DNA of 6,932 nucleotides from Nanobdellota archaeon. Its GTDB lineage: Archaea > Nanobdellota > Nanobdellia > Pacearchaeales > GW2011-AR1. A program made the position numbers and the translations under genes. Below the pieces are notes generated by a model. That model did no database searches. It was not told the DNA's origin and worked only from the letters and a program-made list of their open reading frames with translations. The stretch spans positions 1 through 6,932 of the forward strand of contig JAGVIM010000201.1 of assembly GCA_020056045.1 (NCBI GenBank), given 5' to 3'. The number at the start of each line of letters is the position of its first letter. Within the stretch, counting starts at the first letter, position 1. Positions 1 through 4,901 of this stretch are shown here, piece after piece.

Positions 1-2
1 TG

Positions 3-205
3 GGTATTCTTATCGGTATTGCCTCTGTAATACTCCTCACGGCTTTTGGTTTGGGCCTGAAAAAATACATTGAAGACCAACTGCAGGGTTTAGGCACCAA
101 TCTTATTATGATCTTGCCTGGAAAAGCACTTCAGGGTGGTTTAAGCAGTAGCGCCAGCTCTTTCACGAATGGTAAATTTGATGAAAAAGATGTCAACAAT
201 CTAAA
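3..205 (+). CDS. MacB-type ABC transporter permease, internal fragment broken at both ends
   Basis: The frame is open from base 3 and reads a hydrophobic segment (GILIGIASVILLTAFGLGL), then KKYIEDQLQGLGTNLIMILPGK and FDEKDVNNLKRI. This matches the first transmembrane helix and the start of the extracytoplasmic domain of MacB/LolC-type permeases, which act with an ATPase in export or lipoprotein handling. The true N-terminus lies outside the window, and the TTG at 51 should not be taken as the start. After NLKRI (about base 212) the reading becomes KNIYFYFY and stops at 239, so most of the ~400-residue protein is missing. The G+C content (83/200 by hand count) and the use of GGC, CTC, ACC and GCC codons differ sharply from everything downstream, and the sequence looks bacterial. 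It is a fragment of a foreign gene or one half of a chimeric assembly. Confidence 0.7.
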
Positions 206-217
206 AAGAATAAAAAA
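196..217. other. Probable chimeric or rearrangement junction
   Basis: Two same-strand genes in different frames break here. The MacB-like frame loses family resemblance after NLKRI, while the frame of the cysteine-repeat protein is already coding a lysine-rich n-region and a membrane helix without having a start codon. The sequence is an A-rich low-complexity run (a string of A with G and T interruptions), the kind of place where reads from different genomes can be joined. Base composition drops from about 41% to about 21% G+C across it (hand count of 200 bases on each side). It could also be a real deletion or transfer boundary; read mapping would decide. Confidence 0.65.
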
Positions 218-658
218 TATATATTTCTATTTTTATTAATTATTGTTGTGATGTTAATATTAACATTAATAATAATCTCTTTAGCAAATTTTAGTATTAA
301 AAAATCTAATGATTCGGTTTTAAAACAAAGGGCTATAAACACTAGAGATCCCTCTATATGTGATAATATTATAGGAAATACGGATAAGTACTTGTGTTAT
401 GAATATGCTTCTGATAAATTAAATAATCCGGAGTTATGTAAAAATATAAATTCGGAAAGTGGAAAGAATATCTGTTATAAAACTATTGCTTTGCATATGA
501 GAGATATAAAAGTTTGTGATTTAGTAAAAAGTATTGATGGTTATTCTCGCGAAGAATGTTATTCAAACATAGCTAATTTATTAAGCAATCCCAAAATATG
601 TGATATGATAACTAATTCCTATAGTAAAGAATTATGTCTAGATTATGCAAGTAGATAA
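203..658 (+). CDS. Membrane-anchored four-repeat cysteine-rich protein, 5'-truncated
   Basis: A GTG at 248 could serve as start, but the frame is open upstream to 185 and reads KKNKKYIFLFLLIIVV directly before it. That gives a proper lysine-rich n-region and one long hydrophobic helix running to ...ISLANF, so the real start was probably lost at the junction near 200. Counting from 248, the rest is four tandem units of about 26-28 residues, each of the form N/D-P-x-x-C-x-x-(I/V)-x(8-10)-C-Y-x-x-x-A. Cysteines fall at 38/50, 64/76, 90/104 and 118/130, so within-unit spacing is 12, 12, 14, 12 and between-unit spacing is always 14. I infer one disulfide per unit and an extracellular anchored or secreted protein. 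The function is not recognised. Very low G+C, like the rest of the archaeal part. Confidence 0.7.
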   Translation, partial: KKNKKYIFLFLLIIVVMLILTLIIISLANFSIKKSNDSVLKQRAINTRDPSICDNIIGNTDKYLCYEYASDKLNNPELCKNINSESGKNICYKTIALHMRDIKVCDLVKSIDGYSREECYSNIANLLSNPKICDMITNSYSKELCLDYASR

Positions 659-710
659 CTGTAAATAATAATTGATTTAAACATATTTCTTAGATTTTGT
701 GCAACCTAAC

Positions 711-717
711 TTTTTTT
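711..717 (+). terminator. T7 run, possible archaeal terminator
   Basis: A run of seven T lies 52 bases after the stop of the cysteine-repeat gene and before the dus promoter. Archaeal RNA polymerases terminate on T-rich stretches without needing a hairpin. No clear stem precedes it. The rest of 659-740 shows nothing I can name. Confidence 0.35.
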
Positions 718-742
718 CAGTTCTCACTCCATGCTTCGAACC

Positions 743-752
743 TTTTTTAAAT
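743..752 (+). promoter_or_regulatory. TATA box of dus (leaderless)
   Basis: TTTTTTAAAT is centred about 24-26 bases before the ATG at 773, the spacing expected when transcription starts on or next to the start codon. No Shine-Dalgarno sequence lies between. It supports 773 as the true start. Confidence 0.5.
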
Positions 753-772
753 CTCTTATTCTTAGATAGGTT

Positions 773-1696
773 ATGGAAATACATTTAGCATCTATGGAGA
801 ATATAACTTGCTGGGCTTTTAGAAGTCTTATGCAAGGAGTTACTGATTCTTATACTGGTATGATTTCTATGGGTTATCTTCTTGAAAGAAACAAGGCTTG
901 GAAAGAAGTTGATTTTTTTCCTATTAATGGACAAAGGCAATGGTTGCAGGTTTTAACTTCTAAGGAAAAAGAATGTGCTGATTTTTTAAAAAGGGTTAAT
1001 GAGAAGTTATCAACTTCTCAAACTCTCGCTTTAGGAGGTAAAGCTTCGAGTAATGAGAAGCTTGGAGAAGAACCTGAAAAGGATAATTGTCATGGAATTC
1101 AGTTAAATTGTAGTTGTCCATCTCCCATGATTATTAAAATTGGACAGGGTTCTGCATTGATTAAAAGACCATTGAAGGTGGCTAGTTTAGTTAAAGAATT
1201 ACTTAAACAAGATAAATATAAGGTTAGTGTTAAGACCAGACTTGGGCTTAATTCTTTTGAAGTTCGCGAAAGAAGAATTTTTAAATTATTAGAAGAACTT
1301 GAGAAAATTAAAAATCCTAATTTTACAGAAGTGGTTGTTCATTTTAAACATGGAAAAGAAAATTCAGATACACTCTATGATTATTCTACATTAAAAGAAA
1401 TTTGTGATTATAATATTCCTATTGTACTTAATGGGGGAATAAACAGTTATAGAGATTATAATAACATTATAAAAACTATTCCTAAAAGAAAAAATATTAA
1501 AGGACTTATGATTGGAAGAGAGGTTTTGAAAAATCCAGATTGTTTTGTTGAAGTTAGTAATATGTTAAATTGTACTTTGTTTAAAAATAGAAGTTTTGAG
1601 GAAATAAATGCTGAATTTAAGAAATTGTGTGAAGAACATATGCCAAGGGAAATTTATCTTGAGAGAATAAAGAATTCTTGTGTTTGGAATAAATAG
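773..1696 (+). CDS. dus: tRNA-dihydrouridine synthase (Dus family) with in-frame insertion
   Basis: FMN-dependent enzyme that reduces specific uridines of tRNA to dihydrouridine using NAD(P)H; cytoplasmic. The N-terminal LASMENITCWAFR matches the LAPMxGxTDxxFR flavin-binding strand. LNCSCPSPMIIKIGQGSALI (111-130) is the active-site loop, with Cys115 of the (G/S)CP motif as the catalytic acid. VKTRLG (153-158), VVVHFKHG, IPIVLNGGI and LMIGREVLKNP are the later barrel strands, with the phosphate-binding GG and GR. The 307-residue length is normal. The oddity is residues ~79-106: between the helix ADFLKRVNEKL and the catalytic strand, where the family has a short turn, there is STSQTLALGGKASSNEKLGEEPEKDN, in which NEKL occurs twice 18 residues apart. 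The insertion does not touch the catalytic motifs, so the enzyme is probably active. Which uridine it modifies cannot be told. The start at 773 is supported by a TATA box 24-26 bases upstream. Confidence 0.93.
   Translation: MEIHLASMENITCWAFRSLMQGVTDSYTGMISMGYLLERNKAWKEVDFFPINGQRQWLQVLTSKEKECADFLKRVNEKLSTSQTLALGGKASSNEKLGEEPEKDNCHGIQLNCSCPSPMIIKIGQGSALIKRPLKVASLVKELLKQDKYKVSVKTRLGLNSFEVRERRIFKLLEELEKIKNPNFTEVVVHFKHGKENSDTLYDYSTLKEICDYNIPIVLNGGINSYRDYNNIIKTIPKRKNIKGLMIGREVLKNPDCFVEVSNMLNCTLFKNRSFEEINAEFKKLCEEHMPREIYLERIKNSCVWNK
997..1060 (+). mobile_element. Candidate small in-frame insertion with 10-bp direct repeats (inside dus)
   Basis: TAATGAGAAG occurs at 997-1006 and again at 1051-1060, exactly 54 bases (18 codons) apart. 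The 44 bases between them hold a perfect hairpin (TGAGAAGTT at 1000-1008, AACTTCTCA at 1012-1020, three-base loop, partly built from the first direct repeat) and the 24-bp element shared with 4874-4897. Deleting 54 bases would give NEKLGEEPEKDN, a plausible normal-length Dus loop. The pattern is what an insertion with target-site duplication would leave, and the length is a multiple of three, so the host gene survives. No transposase is seen, so it would be non-autonomous. Duplication by slippage is the alternative. Confidence 0.5.
1025..1048 (+). repeat. 24-bp dispersed repeat with SD-loop hairpin, copy 1 (in dus)
   Basis: Exact 24-base match to 4874-4897. Core GCTTTA-GGAGG-TAAAGC forms a 6-bp stem with the ribosome-binding sequence GGAGG in the loop. 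In this copy an outer CTC (1025-1027) can also pair with GAG (1048-1050). It is read in frame as LALGGKAS (Dus residues 85-92). An ATG follows 14 bases after GGAGG, the same spacing as in copy 2. Confidence 0.85.
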
Positions 1697-1704
1697 AAGC
1701 TAAT

Positions 1705-1712
1705 TTTATAAA
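1705..1712 (+). promoter_or_regulatory. TATA box of the Nudix gene (leaderless)
   Basis: TTTATAAA lies 8 bases after the dus stop and is centred 25.5 bases before the ATG at 1734. There is no Shine-Dalgarno sequence before that ATG. The gene therefore probably has its own leaderless transcript rather than depending on dus read-through. Confidence 0.6.
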
Positions 1713-1733
1713 CCTATTTTCTATATTCATTTT

Positions 1734-2180
1734 ATGGATAAAATAAAATACACTCAAGAGGATATTTATAATCATCAAGGGGTTTCTGCAGTTATAAAAA
1801 ATTTAAATGGGGAAATTTTAATGCAAGATCATGTTAAATATGGTTTTTGGACAATTCCTGTTGGAAAAGTAATGCCTGGTCAAAGTGTTGAAGACGGATT
1901 AAAACAAGAAATAATGGAGGAATGTAATATAGAAATTATAAAATCAAAAGAAATCGCAAATAAAAAATATAATTATATTAGGGATGGAAAAGAAGTTATT
2001 GTTGATGCTTATTTATTTGAAATTTTAGAATATTCCGGATCTGTTAAAAACAATGAACCTGATAAACATAAAACTCAGGAATTTTTGAGTTTGGAAAAGA
2101 TAAAACAACTTCCTTATCTTTCTGATACTACTTTGCTTTATCTTGAGATAATGGGTTTTAAAAGAGGTAAAAATCTTTAA
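1734..2180 (+). CDS. Nudix hydrolase-like protein with degenerate Nudix box
   Basis: 148 residues, the usual size of a single-domain Nudix (MutT-like) protein, which hydrolyses nucleoside diphosphates linked to another moiety using Mg2+ bound by the Nudix helix. The fold signature is clear: GVSAVIKNLNGEILM (strands), FWTIPVGKV, then the box at residues 44-66, GKVMPGQ-x7-Q-E-I-x-E-E-C-N-I. Against the consensus G-x5-E-x7-R-E-U-x-E-E-x-G-U, the core metal-binding Glu59, Glu62 and Glu63 are kept, but the first Glu is Gln50, the Arg is Gln58 and the second Gly is Asn65. Catalysis may be weakened or altered, or the protein may bind a nucleotide without cleaving it. The substrate cannot be inferred. 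It sits 37 bases after dus and 27 before glyS, each with its own TATA box. Confidence 0.85.
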   Translation: MDKIKYTQEDIYNHQGVSAVIKNLNGEILMQDHVKYGFWTIPVGKVMPGQSVEDGLKQEIMEECNIEIIKSKEIANKKYNYIRDGKEVIVDAYLFEILEYSGSVKNNEPDKHKTQEFLSLEKIKQLPYLSDTTLLYLEIMGFKRGKNL

Positions 2181-2183
2181 ATA
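2176..2183 (+). promoter_or_regulatory. TATA box of glyS, overlapping the Nudix stop codon
   Basis: TTTAAATA includes the TAA stop of the Nudix gene (2178-2180) and is centred 28.5 bases before the ATG at 2208. No Shine-Dalgarno sequence is present. It supports 2208 as the start, so the N-terminal extension of GlyRS is probably translated. Confidence 0.55.
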
Positions 2184-2207
2184 GTATTTTGTAGTGCTTA
2201 ATCTAAT

Positions 2208-4034
2208 ATGTTTATAGTAAAACAAAAGATTAATGGAAAAGATTATTATTATCTTAGGAAGAGTGTGAGGGAAGGTAGTAAGGTTAAAAGTGAGTATGTT
2301 GCTTATCTTGGAAAAGATAAGGAAGAGGCTGAGAAAAAAGCTAAAGAAATAATTGAGAAAGTAAAGAATGGAGAAAATATTAGTAATTTGAAGAAAGAAT
2401 TGATAATCAGTTCAGAATCTTTTGATTCTGAAAATTCCAATAATGCTACTGGGGCAGAAGAACAAAAAAAATTAACTATTGAAGAGAAAGCAAGTTCAAT
2501 TACTATTGAAGAGAAAGCAAGTTCAATTACTATTGAAGAGCTAGCAAATTTTTGCAAGGAAAAGGGATTTGTATTTAGAAGTTCTGAATTATATGGGGGA
2601 TTTGCAGGATTTTGGGATTTTGGGCCTCTTGGAGTTGAATTGTTTAATAATATTAAAAAAGATTTTTGGAATTTTTTTGTAACAAGTCGAGATAATATGG
2701 TTGGAATTGAGGCATCAATTATTTCGCATCCTAGAACTTGGATAGCAAGTGGGCATGTTGCAAATTTTTCAGATGTGGCTGTTGTTTGTAAGAAATGTAA
2801 TAAGGCAACTAAAATAGATAAATCTGAAGTTGGAAAGGTTAATTGTGATTGTGGTGGAGAATATGATATTAAGGGAGAGTTTAGTTTAATGTTTAAGACA
2901 AAGGTTGGTGCAATAGATGCTGAAGAAGCATATTTAAGAGGAGAAACTGCACAGGGAATGTTTATGGATTTTAAACTTGTTCAGCAGACTAGTCGAATGC
3001 AATTACCTTTTGGAATTCTTCAGATAGGAAGATGTTTTAGAAATGAAATTGCTCCAAGGGATTTTCTTTTTAGAAGCAGAGAATTTCATATTGGAGAGTT
3101 TGAATTTTTTATTAATCCTGAGGAAAAGAAATGCGATTTATTAATGGATGTGCATAAAGAATTAAAAATAAAATTGCTTGATGGAGAAACACAAATGAGA
3201 ATAAGCTCATTATCAAAGGATAATGAGAATTCCAAAGTAGCTGGTGAACCAGAGAACATATTAAGAGAAACAACTATTGGAGAAATGCTTTCTGAAGGAA
3301 GATTAGATGAATGGCATGCTTATTGGTTAGCAGAGCAGATTTTTTGGTATAATTCAGTTGGACTTCGCGAGATTAAAATTAGAGAACATAAAAAAGATGA
3401 ATTGTCTCATTATTCATCTGCAACTTTTGATATTGATTATGAATATGTTTTTGGAAGTAAGGAACTTGGGGGAATTGCAAATAGAGGACAGTATGATTTA
3501 ACTCAACATGCAAAAGAGAGTAAGCAAAATCTTGAAGTTTTTGATGAGAAATATAAAAATAAAGTTATTCCAAGAGTTATTGAACCTACTTTTGGAATGG
3601 AAAGAGCATTTTTAGCAATTTTAACAAAAGCTTATAATTATGATAAGAAAAGAGATAATGTTGTTTTAAAACTTCCTGCAAAACTTGCTCCAATAAAAGC
3701 AGCTGTTTTTCCTATCATAAAATCTCCTGAATATAATTCAATTGCTGAAGATATTGTGAGAGATTTAAGAAAAGAATGGAATGTTAGTTATGATAAATCA
3801 GGAAGTCTTGGAAGAAGATATGCTAGGAATGATTCTGTGGGGACGCCTTTTTGTATTACTATTGATGAGAATAGTTTGAAAGATAAGGATTGTACAATTA
3901 GGGATAGAGACACAACTGTTCAAATTAGGGTTAAATTAAAGGATTTAAAGGAAACTTTGAAAAAGTTAATTGGAAATGAGATGGAGTTTAAAAAAGCAGG
4001 AAAGATTGTTGAGACTAGGGTGAAAGAGAATTAG
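2208..4034 (+). CDS. glyS: Glycine--tRNA ligase (class II, alpha2 type) with N-terminal extension
   Basis: Charges tRNA-Gly with glycine using ATP; cytoplasmic. The 608 residues divide in order. 1-~60 is a basic extension beginning MFIVKQKINGKDYYYLRKSV and a charged helix, resembling the short N-terminal module (KxYYYLxxSxREGxKVxxxxxxYLG) I associate with some archaeal Fic-like and IS1634-type transposase proteins; this is inference. ~60-110 is a low-complexity linker ending in a 9-residue tandem repeat (TIEEKASSI). 111-~470 is the catalytic core: FVFRSSELYGGFAGFWDFGPLG, a zinc site (Cys194, 197, 213, 215), RGETAQG (244-250), motif 2 (RCFRNEIAPRDFLFRSREF, 275-293) and motif 3 (EPTFGMERA, 459-467). 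~488-590 is the anticodon-binding domain. Residues ~334-355 (SLSKDNENSKVAGEPENI) look like an inserted loop with an underlying DNA palindrome. The start is supported by the TATA box. It converges on the regulator downstream with one base between stop codons. Confidence 0.95.
   Translation: MFIVKQKINGKDYYYLRKSVREGSKVKSEYVAYLGKDKEEAEKKAKEIIEKVKNGENISNLKKELIISSESFDSENSNNATGAEEQKKLTIEEKASSITIEEKASSITIEELANFCKEKGFVFRSSELYGGFAGFWDFGPLGVELFNNIKKDFWNFFVTSRDNMVGIEASIISHPRTWIASGHVANFSDVAVVCKKCNKATKIDKSEVGKVNCDCGGEYDIKGEFSLMFKTKVGAIDAEEAYLRGETAQGMFMDFKLVQQTSRMQLPFGILQIGRCFRNEIAPRDFLFRSREFHIGEFEFFINPEEKKCDLLMDVHKELKIKLLDGETQMRISSLSKDNENSKVAGEPENILRETTIGEMLSEGRLDEWHAYWLAEQIFWYNSVGLREIKIREHKKDELSHYSSATFDIDYEYVFGSKELGGIANRGQYDLTQHAKESKQNLEVFDEKYKNKVIPRVIEPTFGMERAFLAILTKAYNYDKKRDNVVLKLPAKLAPIKAAVFPIIKSPEYNSIAEDIVRDLRKEWNVSYDKSGSLGRRYARNDSVGTPFCITIDENSLKDKDCTIRDRDTTVQIRVKLKDLKETLKKLIGNEMEFKKAGKIVETRVKEN
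2475..2540 (+). repeat. Perfect 27-bp tandem repeat, about 2.4 copies, in the glyS linker
   Basis: Units at 2475-2501 and 2502-2528 are identical, and 2529-2540 repeats the first 12 bases. The period is nine codons (TIEEKASSI), so changes in copy number keep the frame. Perfect identity implies recent duplication. It lies between the N-terminal extension and the catalytic core, where length variation should be tolerated. Confidence 0.95.
3206..3227 (+). repeat. Perfect 9-bp inverted repeat in a glyS insertion loop
   Basis: CTCATTATC (3206-3214) and GATAATGAG (3219-3227) are perfect reverse complements around AAAG. AATGAGAAT also occurs as a direct repeat at 3194-3202 and 3222-3230. AATGAGAA is also the core of the direct repeats bounding the dus insertion. 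The segment encodes the hydrophilic loop SLSKDNENSKVAGEPEN. It may be a diverged relative of the dus element, but the similarity is short and A+T-rich. Confidence 0.5.
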
Positions 4035-4035
4035 T

Positions 4036-4776
4036 TTAAACTTTGCTTATTTTCCATAAAAGATTAAATAATTGTTTATAACTATTAACTACATGTTCAT
4101 TATTAATAATTGTGACAATTGGATTTTCTGTCCAAACTACAAATGCTACTTTTGTTCCATAAATAGTAGTTTCGGTTAGGGGTTCAAATTCTTCATCAAA
4201 AAATTTTAAATCAATAATATCCTTTGGAATTAATTTTTTCCATTTTCTTAAAGATTTATGAAATATCATCTTTGCTTTTATTTTATGTTCTTTTTGTTTT
4301 AAATGTAGATTCTGCCAGTAATAATCCTCAATAATAATCTCTGATTCTTTTGGACTACCAAATACAAAATAATCTAATTTTTTTTCAATTATTTCAGAAT
4401 ATATTTGTTTTACTCCAGCTATTCCTCGAAAAACCATTGCGGTTTCTTGCACATAAGAACTTTTTTTCTTTTCTATATTCTTGACTAATTCTTTTGCTAT
4501 TTCTTCTTGTTCATCTAATTCGTCTTTTTTCTTTTTAATGAATTCTATAATTGATTCAGGTTTCTGAATTTGATAAACTCTTTTTCTATTTTCAATAATT
4601 TTAGATACAATTCCTTTTTCACAAAGTCGTTCTAATGCTTGGTAAATATTTGCTTTATAAAATCCAGTTTCTTCTATTAAAGGTTGAACTTCAGAAGCTC
4701 CAAGCTTTAATAGAGATAAATATAAGGTTGCTTCTGATTGTGAAAGACCAAGCTTCCTCAAATCTTCTATTTTCAT
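4036..4776 (-). CDS. TrmB-family transcriptional regulator
   Basis: 246 residues. Residues 1-70 form a winged helix-turn-helix of the TrmB type (LRKLGLSQSEATLYLSLLKLG, then ANIYQALERLCEKGIVSKI and a wing RKRVYQI). Residues ~74-106 are a highly charged coiled coil (IIEFIKKKKDELDEQEEIAK) likely used for dimerisation. Residues ~112-246 are the C-terminal effector-type domain (MVFRGIAGVKQIYSEII, LDYFVFGSPKE). The length fits shorter TrmB-like proteins lacking the extra sugar-binding domain of TrmB itself, so the ligand is unknown. The gene is divergent from the leader/two-repeat gene across 57 bases that contain a palindrome and a TATA box, so it probably controls itself and that neighbour. The start at 4776 is 27 bases from the TATA box. 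Its stop is one base from that of glyS, leaving no space for a separate terminator. Confidence 0.9.
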   Translation of the reverse strand: MKIEDLRKLGLSQSEATLYLSLLKLGASEVQPLIEETGFYKANIYQALERLCEKGIVSKIIENRKRVYQIQKPESIIEFIKKKKDELDEQEEIAKELVKNIEKKKSSYVQETAMVFRGIAGVKQIYSEIIEKKLDYFVFGSPKESEIIIEDYYWQNLHLKQKEHKIKAKMIFHKSLRKWKKLIPKDIIDLKFFDEEFEPLTETTIYGTKVAFVVWTENPIVTIINNEHVVNSYKQLFNLLWKISKV

Positions 4777-4797
4777 AGTAGTATTATATAACTACTA
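4776..4797. promoter_or_regulatory. Palindromic operator candidate TAGTAGT-N8-ACTACTA
   Basis: TAGTAGT (4776-4782) and ACTACTA (4791-4797) are perfect 7-base inverted repeats around ATTATATA. The palindrome starts at the first base of the regulator gene and sits between its TATA box and start codon, so a dimer bound here would block its own promoter. Arms of 6-7 bases spaced by 5-8 are typical of winged-helix dimers. Assignment to this regulator is inference from position. Confidence 0.55.
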
Positions 4798-4798
4798 C

Positions 4799-4811
4799 TT
4801 ATATAAATATA
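4799..4811. promoter_or_regulatory. Shared near-palindromic TATA box of divergent promoters
   Basis: TTATATAAATATA reads as a TATA box on both strands. On the minus strand its centre is ~27 bases from the regulator's ATG (4776). On the plus strand it is ~27-30 bases from the ATG of the first leader ORF (4834). One element could serve both directions, with transcription-factor-B recognition flanks deciding polarity. Confidence 0.5.
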
Positions 4812-4833
4812 CCCATATTTTTATTACTAGTTT

Positions 4834-4848
4834 ATGGAGAATAAATAA
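4834..4848 (+). CDS. Minimal leader ORF MENK
   Basis: Four codons and TAA, beginning where the leaderless transcript from the TATA box at 4799-4811 is expected to start. One base (T4849) separates its stop from the next ATG at 4850. The next ORF begins MKNK, and ATG-R-A-R-AATAA is repeated 16 bases apart (4834, 4850), so the pair looks like a small duplication of the start region. It may load ribosomes and pass them on by reinitiation. It could be chance. Confidence 0.3.
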   Translation: MENK

Positions 4849-4849
4849 T

Positions 4850-4900
4850 ATGAAAAATAAGATTTTTCAATTACTCGCTTTAGGAGGTAAAGCTTCGTAA
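4850..4900 (+). CDS. 16-residue leader peptide MKNKIFQLLALGGKAS
   Basis: ATG to TAA, 17 codons. Its last eight residues, LALGGKAS, are encoded by the 24-bp repeat also found in frame inside dus (there QTLALGGKAS, here QLLALGGKAS). The stop is followed by one base and then the ATG of the 114-residue gene, so translation is likely coupled. The codons for LGG contain AGGAGGT, a perfect match to the archaeal anti-Shine-Dalgarno, in the loop of the GCTTTA/TAAAGC hairpin. Ribosomes translating the leader would melt this hairpin. The arrangement resembles a translated regulatory leader. Whether the peptide itself does anything is unknown. Confidence 0.5.
   Translation: MKNKIFQLLALGGKAS
4874..4897 (+). 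repeat. 24-bp dispersed repeat with SD-loop hairpin, copy 2 (leader)
   Basis: Identical to 1025-1048. Weaker similarity extends about a dozen bases upstream (TTTTTCAA against TTCTCAA). Downstream the two copies differ at three bases and then both have A-ATG, placing an ATG 14 bases after GGAGG in each. Here that ATG (4902) opens a real gene; in dus it is internal and out of frame. Confidence 0.85.
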
Positions 4901-4901
4901 A

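Noticed and set aside
735..745. GGTTCGAA on the minus strand, like a tRNA T-loop
   Set aside because: The flanking bases cannot form a T-stem beyond one pair and no acceptor or anticodon arm is present.
1053..1106. 17-residue ORF starting at the ATG after the dus copy of the repeat
   Set aside because: It is out of frame inside dus and shows no similarity to any other product; the conserved SD-ATG spacing is noted, but a separate gene is not supported.
2025..2225. Minus-strand 66-residue ORF over the end of the Nudix gene
   Set aside because: Antisense shadow of the Nudix gene; composition is a lysine/phenylalanine-rich readout of A+T-rich coding DNA, with no family resemblance.
2303..2557. 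Minus-strand 84-residue ORF with repeated SSIVIELAF
   Set aside because: Antisense reading of the glyS tandem repeat and linker; the repeat is explained by the GlyRS frame.
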